In this document: positions 1 to 5,031 of the stretch, in pieces
Layout of the letters: each line of letters starts with the position of its first letter
Position numbering within the stretch: position 1 is the first letter of the stretch
The notes under the pieces: model-generated
What the model was told of the DNA's origin: nothing
The model's database searches: none
What the model saw: only the letters and a program-made list of their open reading frames with translations
Source of the DNA: Prevotellaceae bacterium
Lineage (GTDB): Bacteria > Bacteroidota > Bacteroidia > Bacteroidales > UBA932
Reading direction: 5' to 3'
DNA: 5,031 nt
Assembly: GCA_031288885.1 (NCBI GenBank)
Contig: JAITQP010000319.1
Location: forward strand, 1-5,031
Program-made: the position numbers and the translations under genes

Positions 1-133
1 TACTTCGATGACCATAGCGTTATCTTTTTTAGCGGTGAAAACTCCTCCACAAAAATACTGTTTTTTCTCGAAATATCCCCTAAATAAAAAGCGTGTAAAC
101 AAAATACGTCAAAGAACAAAAGTTGTCAAAGCA
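1..133. other. AT-rich region beyond the terminator; no assignable gene
   Basis: This stretch is distinctly AT-richer than the two genes (23 of 60 G+C in the first 60 bases, by hand count). Several short frames are open to the left edge. Plus frame 1 runs from base 1 to a TAA at 85-87 and could be the last 28 codons of a convergent gene. Plus frame 2 is also open, to a TGA near 149-151. On the minus strand a frame runs from a TGA at 109-111 to the edge and contains an ATG at 13-15, preceded by A-rich sequence that would suit a Bacteroidota start (MVIEV...). The lengths are too short to choose among these, and ordinary intergenic DNA is equally possible. See the findings for promoter-like motifs. 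Confidence 0.4.
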
Positions 134-165
134 ACCCTAACAGGGTTTTGAAGCCCTGTTAGGGT
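134..165 (-). terminator. Intrinsic terminator downstream of the SusD-like gene
   Basis: A perfect 12-bp inverted repeat (134-145 and 154-165; ACCCTAACAGGG pairing with CCCTGTTAGGGT) encloses an 8-base loop. In the transcript the loop reads CUUCAAAA, and 7 of the 12 pairs are G-C. The stem begins 11 bases after the SusD-like stop codon. On the minus strand it is followed by a broken T-rich tail (TTGCTTTGACAACTTTTG), so it should end the SusC-SusD transcript. On the plus strand the stem is followed by G-rich sequence with no T run, so termination in that direction is less likely, although the hairpin could still protect RNA ends. Confidence 0.8.
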
Positions 166-176
166 GAGGTTGGGGG

Positions 177-2123
177 CTAATACCCTGTGTTTTGGTAGGC
201 TTCCTTTTCCTTGTCGGTGTTGTCCATGTTGTCGAACTGGCTACCGGGGACAGGACGCAGGTAGTGCTTCTTCTCAATGGAGCGCGTATGCTTGACCGCC
301 TCGGCGCTTCTATTTTCGCAGATGGTGTACTCTTTGGCGTAGTCCTCGAGCTTTCCGGTGCGCGTAAGGTCGTACCAGCGCAGGTTTTCGGCGTACAGCT
401 CGCGCGAGCGCTCCATCAGGATATAGTCGATGGTTATCTCCGCCGGCGTAGCGCTCAGCATCTCTTGGCTTTTGTCGTCCGTTTTGGCGGCGTTGCCGGA
501 GTTGCTCCACTTCCACTTTCCGGCGCGCGCCCGCAGCACGTTCACCAGCTCCCTTGCCGAGTAGCCCGCCTGCGTGGCGGCGCCTTTTACGGCGGCCTCG
601 GCGGCTATCAGGTAGGTTTCCGAAAGCTTGGCAATGGGGAACGGGCGGGTAGAGGCGTCGTTCATGGGCGGATTGGAGTTCGGCGTTTTGTTATCCCTGT
701 TGGGGCCAAACTTCCACACGGAGGGGAAGTTGTGGCGCGTAATCAGCGAGGGCGTCCAAGCGGCGTAGGGTTTGTCCGAATAGTAGTGGTAGCTTCCATT
801 GGAAATTGCCGTTAACGAAGATTTTGTATCGTCGGTTGGCGGAAAGTAAAATACCGTGTCGCCATCCTTAACATCAATCTTATTCATCCCCTTCAAGGCT
901 TTGCCGTCATAACCTGCGCGGCTCTGGTAGTTGGCGCGGAACACGGTGGCAAACGTTCCGTCGAAGCGGGAGTCGTTTTCCCTGTCGGCCGCCGGAAATG
1001 TTTTGGTAAACACCTCGTGCGTGGGCGCAATCAGCCTCCACGGGCGCCCCAAGCTTTGCACAGCTTGGCGGTAAATAAACCTGTTATTTTGCGTCACCGT
1101 ACTTCCATCTTTCACGCTATCAGCGTCTCCTTTCGCATTGCTCATGGGGACAACTATACTTAGCTCAAAGTCCATCAGCATAACAAAGTTTGAGCGGTTG
1201 GCTTTCAGGTCTGAGTGAGGGCCACTTCCTCCGCTGCCCGAGCTGCTTTCGTCGTAGAGGTAGCTGCTTGCCGTGTGGTCTGCGGAGAGCAAAATTTCCT
1301 TGTTGTAGTCGTTGGTTGCTACGTTTACGTCGTAGAACGTCGGCTGCAAGGCAAACGGGGTGGGGTTTTTAATGGCCTCCAGCGCTACGTCGTAGGCCAG
1401 CTGGTAGTACTGCGCGGGGGTTTTGCCCGCGGGGTCGGTTTTGCCGTTGCGCTCCAGCCACCACGCGTAGGTGAGGTAAGCCTTTGCCAAGAAGTGCCGC
1501 GCGGCAATCTTGTTGGTAGCGGTAACCTCGCGCGGCGTTTCCGGAAGTCCCTCTACGGCAGCTTGCAGGTCGGGGAAGATGGCCTTTGTGTACACGTCCT
1601 CCGTCTTATTTCGGGTGGAGAAGCGCGATGGGGTGGTGTTGAACTTCAGCTCGCCGGAGCCCAAGTCGAGCGGCACGTCCCCAAAGGTTTGCACCAGCAA
1701 AAAGTAGTTGAATGCACGGAAGAATTTTGCCTCGGCCACCAGCGCGGCGTCCACGCCGGCCTCGGAGGCTTCCTCAATAATCCCGCTACAGGTGTTGATG
1801 GCCGGGAAAGTGTTGTTCCATACGGTGGTCAGGCCGCTGTTGCCGGAGGTAATGTTGTAGGCGTCCAGCTGCTCTCCGTAGCCGTCCTTGTTATCGCCGT
1901 AGGTGGCCTCGTCGGTTCCGCAAACGGTCATGTACATCATCCCTGCAGGCCCGTACATCCAGCGCAGCTGGGAATATACGGCCGTAAGACCGGATTTGAT
2001 ACCCTGCTCCGTTGAGAAGAACTCCGGGGTCATTTGTGCGCGAGGCTGCTCCTCCAAGATTTTTGTGCACGCGGCGCTCAGTAGCGCGGTCAGCGCAAAT
2101 AAGGTAAAAAATATCTTTTTCAT
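177..2123 (-). CDS. SusD/RagB-family surface lipoprotein (ligand-capture lid of the SusCD transporter)
   Basis: Complete 648-residue outer-membrane lipoprotein that binds the ligand at the cell surface and closes over the SusC-like barrel. Residues 1-18 form a type II signal peptide (MKKIFF start, hydrophobic LFALTALLSAA), with Cys19 as the expected lipidation site. Ser at -3 is slightly off the lipobox consensus. Glu24-Glu25 soon after Cys19 fit an acidic surface-export signal. The N-terminal SusD half (about 20-230) shows PEFFSTEQGIKSGLTAVYSQL and AEAKFFRAFNYFLLVQTFGD (130-149), then VPLDL and a helical segment IAARHFLAKAYLTYAW. The C-terminal RagB/SusD half (about 330-648) shows PIAKLSETYLIAAEAA (496-511), VLRARAG, ITIDYILMERSREL and NLRWYDLTRTGKL, and closes with LRPVPGSQF and YQNTGY, matching the family's usual ...PIP...QNPGY ending. 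A Gly/Ser-rich loop lies at about 291-305. The ATG at 2121-2123 is chosen because it directly opens the signal peptide. It follows the SusC-like stop by 22 bases, so co-transcription is inferred. The stop is TAG. The ligand is unknown. Confidence 0.97.
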   Translation of the reverse strand: MKKIFFTLFALTALLSAACTKILEEQPRAQMTPEFFSTEQGIKSGLTAVYSQLRWMYGPAGMMYMTVCGTDEATYGDNKDGYGEQLDAYNITSGNSGLTTVWNNTFPAINTCSGIIEEASEAGVDAALVAEAKFFRAFNYFLLVQTFGDVPLDLGSGELKFNTTPSRFSTRNKTEDVYTKAIFPDLQAAVEGLPETPREVTATNKIAARHFLAKAYLTYAWWLERNGKTDPAGKTPAQYYQLAYDVALEAIKNPTPFALQPTFYDVNVATNDYNKEILLSADHTASSYLYDESSSGSGGSGPHSDLKANRSNFVMLMDFELSIVVPMSNAKGDADSVKDGSTVTQNNRFIYRQAVQSLGRPWRLIAPTHEVFTKTFPAADRENDSRFDGTFATVFRANYQSRAGYDGKALKGMNKIDVKDGDTVFYFPPTDDTKSSLTAISNGSYHYYSDKPYAAWTPSLITRHNFPSVWKFGPNRDNKTPNSNPPMNDASTRPFPIAKLSETYLIAAEAAVKGAATQAGYSARELVNVLRARAGKWKWSNSGNAAKTDDKSQEMLSATPAEITIDYILMERSRELYAENLRWYDLTRTGKLEDYAKEYTICENRSAEAVKHTRSIEKKHYLRPVPGSQFDNMDNTDKEKEAYQNTGY

Positions 2124-2145
2124 GATTACTATGTTTTTTTAATGA
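2124..2145 (-). promoter_or_regulatory. Intergenic leader between the SusC-like and SusD-like genes, with A-rich translation start and no Shine-Dalgarno
   Basis: These 22 bases read, on the coding strand, TCATTAAAAAAACATAGTAATC before the ATG, given here as the run TTAAAAAAAC followed by ATAGTAATC. There is no AGGAGG-like motif. A/T-rich leaders without a Shine-Dalgarno sequence are usual in Bacteroidota, where initiation depends on unstructured A-rich RNA. The gap is too short to hold an independent Bacteroidota promoter of the TTTG/TAnnTTTG type plus an untranslated leader, which supports a single transcript for both genes. There is no hairpin here that could attenuate the downstream gene. 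Confidence 0.5.
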
Positions 2146-5031
2146 TTAAAATGTTACGCTTAATCCCACAAGGTAGTTGCGCGTAGCCGGAGTGTTGTAG
2201 CCCACCACGTTGATGCGCTCCGGCACCGTTGAGTTTTGCGCTTGCGCCTGCGTAAAGCTGTCCCTGCCGCGCGAGTTTGGTTGGGGGTCAAGCCCGGTTT
2301 CCGAGTAGTAGTCCGAGGCAAAGATGAACGGATTTTGCACCATCACGTACAGCCGTAGCCGCTCTATGTTCAGCGGTTTTGTCCACTCGCTTTTGAAGCT
2401 ATACCCCAGCGTGACGTTTGAAATTTTCACGTAGGAGGCGTCAAAGTAGGCGAGCGAGTTGGTGTGTATGGGGTGGTTGTTTTGCTCCGGCCCGTAGGGC
2501 TTCGGGTAGGCGTTGGTGGGGTTGGTAGGCGTCCAGTAGTCTATCTTTATCTGCCCGCGCCGCCCGTTGTTTTGGTTCAGGTAGCTTGTGAGCGAGTGCA
2601 GGGAGCTTACCAGCAGCCCGCCGCTCTTGTAGAAGCCAATGAGCGAGAGGTCGAAGCCCTTGTAGCCTACGCGCGTGTTGAAGCCGCCCTGAAAATCGGG
2701 CTCTATGGAGCCTAAGATTTGGCGGTCGTCGTCCTCAAGCGTGGTACCTTGGCTGATTGTCCGGACGGGGTTGCCGCTGGCGTCGTACTCGCCGGTGTAC
2801 TCCACCTTAATCATGCCCACCTGTCCGGTGTTCCCCTCGTACTTTTTCACTTCGTCCTCCTCACCCAGCTGCCAGATGCCGATTTTCTTAAAGTCGTAAA
2901 TAACGTCGATGGGCTGCCCTACAAACCACCCGTTACCCTTGTCGTACTGCTGCCCGCTGGCGAGGGAGACGATTTCGTTCTGGTTGGCGTAAACGTTGAA
3001 GCCTACGTCCCAATCCCATCCGTTGAAATTTTTTAGCACGGCGTAGCTGAGCGAGAGCTCAAAGCCTTTGTTTTTGGTTTCGCCCATGTTCACCATAAAG
3101 GAGCCCGTAACGCCCGATGACGGCGGGAGGTTTTGGGAAACCAGCACGTCCTTTGTCTGCTGCGAGTAGTACTCCAGCGTACCGGTGAGGCGGTTGTCGA
3201 GCAAGCCGAAGTCCAGCCCGAAGTTCCACGTAGTGGAGTACTCCCAGCCCAAGCTGTAGTTGGGCAAGGTAGAAACGTAGTAGCCGCCCACATTCTTTTC
3301 GCCAAAGTTGTAGCGGTCGAGGGATAGCCCACCCAGCGTTTGGTAGGGATTTATGGCTTGGTTGGAGGTTTGCCCGTAGCCCACGCGCAGCTTCAGGTTG
3401 TTCAGCACGCTCACGCCCTGCATAAACTCCTCGTTGGTAACGTTCCAGCCCACAGAAACGGCGGGGTAGGCATGCCACTTGTAGCCATCCGCCAAAACGG
3501 AAGAGCCGTCGTTGCGGTAGGTGAGGGTGAGCATGTACTTTTCGTCGTACCCATAGGTGGCGCGAAACATGGTTGAGAGCAAGCCGCGCTTGTAGTACTT
3601 CTGGTTGTCCGGATTGATGGTAATTTCACCGTTATCGTTCAGCAAGCCGAAGTTGTAGTATTGAAGGTAATCGGCAGCAATTCCCTTGGCGGATATGCTG
3701 GAGATGTTGCTTTCCGTTTGCTCCGCCGAGTACATGGCAACCAAGCCCACCTTGTGCTTTTCGGCAAATATTTTGTCGTAGTACAAAAGGTTCTCCACCG
3801 CCCAGCTGGTGGTGAGCTCATTTGAGATTGCGGCGTTAGAGTTCTCCTCATCTCCATTGTAGAGCGTGTTTGGAGCATGGAAGTTACCGTAGTTGCTTTG
3901 GCGGTAGTTGAGCCCCGCGTTCAGGCGGTAGCGCAGCCCGTCAAAGAGCTGCACCTCGCCGTAGAGCGAGTTGTAGGACGCATACGTCTTGCGCTCCTCC
4001 TTTTGCAGGTCGCCAAGCGAGCTAACCGTTAAGGGGTTGTAGTAGGTATCCATGTTGTTAACGTACATTCTTCCGGTCTTGATGGAGCCGTCTTTGTTGT
4101 AGGGGTTTGTAAGCGGCGTAATGGCGAGCATTGACCCCAGCGGGCTGTCCCGTTCGCCCTCCGTAACCCCGTAGGAGTTAATAGAGCTCACGCCAACCTT
4201 TACGCGCTTGCCTATCTTCTGGTCAAAGCTTCCGCGCAGCGAAAAGCGCTCATAGCCCTGCCCGGGCAGCACAGCGGTTTCATCGTAGTATCCGCCGCTA
4301 AAGCTGTACCCGCCGCCGTTGGTCACTCCGGCAACGCTCACGTCGTGGCTGGTCACCATGCCGCTTTCAAACAGCAAATCCTGCCAATCGGTGCTCAGCG
4401 ATTCGTCCTCATCAGCGCCTAAGGTAAAGCTTGCGCCGTTCTTTTGGGCTTCTTTGCGCCAAGCCAGAAACTCCGGGCCGTCCATCATCGGGTATTCGTT
4501 CAGCAGGTTCTTCACGCCGTAGTAGCCGTTGTAGGTCACCACAGGCTTTGACAACGCCACCGCTTCACCCCTAAAGGTGGTGATTATAATCACGCCGTTT
4601 GCGCCGCGCGAGCCGTAGATAGCCGTAGCCGAAGCATCCTTCAGGATGTCGAGGCTCTTGATGTCGCTGGGGTTGATGTCGCTAATGGAGCCGGCAAAGG
4701 GAATGCCGTCGAGCACCACCAGCGGGTCGTTGCTCGCCGTGAGCGAGCGCGTACCGCGAATGCGAATATCCATCGCCGCTCCCGGACGGGAAGAATTTTG
4801 GGTCATCTCCACGCCTGCCACGCGCCCCTGCAGCGATTGGGAAATATTGCCTGAGTGCACTTCGCGCAGCACGCTCCCCTGCATAGAGGCAATGGAGCCG
4901 GTCACGTCGGAGCGCCGCTGCGTGCCGTAGCCAATCACCACAACCTCATCAATCGCTTGGTCGCTCTGGCCGAGCGCCACGTCAATGCGCCCGCGCCCGC
5001 CAACGGCCTCCTCCCGGCTGGTGAGCCCAAG
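2146..5031 (-). CDS. SusC/RagA-family TonB-linked outer-membrane transporter, 5'-partial (start lies beyond the window)
   Basis: Outer-membrane beta-barrel that imports ligands captured by its SusD partner, powered by TonB-ExbBD. The visible 961 residues stay open to the window edge. The first 17 or so (LGLTSREEAVGGRGRID) look like the end of the carboxypeptidase-regulatory-like N-terminal domain. The TonB-box region DEVVVIGYGT follows at about residues 28-37 (4921-4950). The plug domain includes the SusC/RagA signature at about 102-152 (4576-4728), with LVVLDGIPF, DILKDASATAIYGSRGANG and VIIITT. Barrel landmarks are DGSSVLADGYKWHAYP near 507-523, LKLRVGYGQTSNQ near 546-558, YKGFDLSLIGFYKSGG near 790-805 and YFDASYVKISNVTLGYSF near 862-879. 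The protein ends LVGLSVTF with a terminal Phe, the usual outer-membrane assembly signal, then stop TAA. Family members are typically about 1000-1100 residues, so roughly 100 (signal peptide and most of the N-terminal domain) are missing. A GTG at 4978-4980 is internal, not the start. No frameshift is seen. The substrate is unknown. Confidence 0.97.
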   Translation of the reverse strand, partial: LGLTSREEAVGGRGRIDVALGQSDQAIDEVVVIGYGTQRRSDVTGSIASMQGSVLREVHSGNISQSLQGRVAGVEMTQNSSRPGAAMDIRIRGTRSLTASNDPLVVLDGIPFAGSISDINPSDIKSLDILKDASATAIYGSRGANGVIIITTFRGEAVALSKPVVTYNGYYGVKNLLNEYPMMDGPEFLAWRKEAQKNGASFTLGADEDESLSTDWQDLLFESGMVTSHDVSVAGVTNGGGYSFSGGYYDETAVLPGQGYERFSLRGSFDQKIGKRVKVGVSSINSYGVTEGERDSPLGSMLAITPLTNPYNKDGSIKTGRMYVNNMDTYYNPLTVSSLGDLQKEERKTYASYNSLYGEVQLFDGLRYRLNAGLNYRQSNYGNFHAPNTLYNGDEENSNAAISNELTTSWAVENLLYYDKIFAEKHKVGLVAMYSAEQTESNISSISAKGIAADYLQYYNFGLLNDNGEITINPDNQKYYKRGLLSTMFRATYGYDEKYMLTLTYRNDGSSVLADGYKWHAYPAVSVGWNVTNEEFMQGVSVLNNLKLRVGYGQTSNQAINPYQTLGGLSLDRYNFGEKNVGGYYVSTLPNYSLGWEYSTTWNFGLDFGLLDNRLTGTLEYYSQQTKDVLVSQNLPPSSGVTGSFMVNMGETKNKGFELSLSYAVLKNFNGWDWDVGFNVYANQNEIVSLASGQQYDKGNGWFVGQPIDVIYDFKKIGIWQLGEEDEVKKYEGNTGQVGMIKVEYTGEYDASGNPVRTISQGTTLEDDDRQILGSIEPDFQGGFNTRVGYKGFDLSLIGFYKSGGLLVSSLHSLTSYLNQNNGRRGQIKIDYWTPTNPTNAYPKPYGPEQNNHPIHTNSLAYFDASYVKISNVTLGYSFKSEWTKPLNIERLRLYVMVQNPFIFASDYYSETGLDPQPNSRGRDSFTQAQAQNSTVPERINVVGYNTPATRNYLVGLSVTF

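Noticed and set aside
134..165. The inverted repeat considered as an insertion-sequence end, attachment site or operator.
   Set aside because: There is no matching second copy, transposase or target duplication in the window. Its position 11 bases after a stop codon with a following T-rich tail is best explained as a terminator.
192..815. Plus-strand open frame (207 codons) opposite the 3' half of the SusD-like gene.
   Set aside because: Same pattern of antisense shadow: no domain, no plausible ribosome-binding context, and complete overlap with conserved SusD motifs.
1215..2015. Long plus-strand open frame (266 codons) opposite the SusD-like gene.
   Set aside because: It is antisense to a well-supported gene. 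Its product is a Val/Gly/Arg-rich low-information sequence with no recognisable domain, as expected from the mirror of GC-rich codons.
3059..3478. Minus-strand open frames inside the SusC-like gene in other phases (also at 3090-3332, 3411-3629 and 3639-3878).
   Set aside because: They overlap conserved barrel motifs of the real frame and encode Arg/Pro/Thr-rich sequences without family features. There is no sign of a frameshift that would bring them into use.
4978..4980. GTG as the start codon of the SusC-like gene, giving a 944-residue protein.
   Set aside because: The frame stays open upstream to the window edge, and those 17 codons encode the expected end of the N-terminal domain. The true start, with signal peptide, must lie outside the window.

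Overview
The window carries two genes, both on the minus strand, forming the core of a Bacteroidota nutrient-uptake locus. One is a SusC/RagA-type TonB-dependent outer-membrane transporter, cut by the right edge. The other is its SusD/RagB-type surface lipoprotein. The SusC-SusD pair, the lipoprotein leader, the A-rich translation start without a Shine-Dalgarno sequence, and GC-rich genes separated by AT-rich gaps all point to the phylum Bacteroidota. The genes are GC-rich for a gut Bacteroides (39 of 60 bases G or C at 361-420, by hand count), but I cannot assign a genus.

Layout in the direction of transcription (right to left): bases 5031 to 2146 encode the SusC-like transporter, lacking its signal peptide and most of its N-terminal extension. 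A 22-base AT-rich gap follows (2124-2145). Bases 2123 to 177 encode the complete SusD-like lipoprotein. A perfect 12-bp hairpin (134-165), starting 11 bases after the susD-like stop, is a convincing transcription terminator. The remaining bases (1-133) are AT-rich. They hold faint promoter-like and open-frame signals on both strands, none of which I can resolve.

The two proteins should work as one machine. The SusD-like protein sits as a lid over the extracellular mouth of the SusC-like barrel and captures a ligand, usually a glycan or in some systems a peptide. The barrel then imports it with energy from TonB-ExbBD. The window contains no glycoside hydrolase, peptidase, sulfatase, SusE/F-like binding protein or regulator, so the substrate cannot be deduced. 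I see no mobile element, CRISPR array, RNA gene or clearly new system. This is an ordinary, intact and well-preserved SusCD module, and the findings are correspondingly modest.
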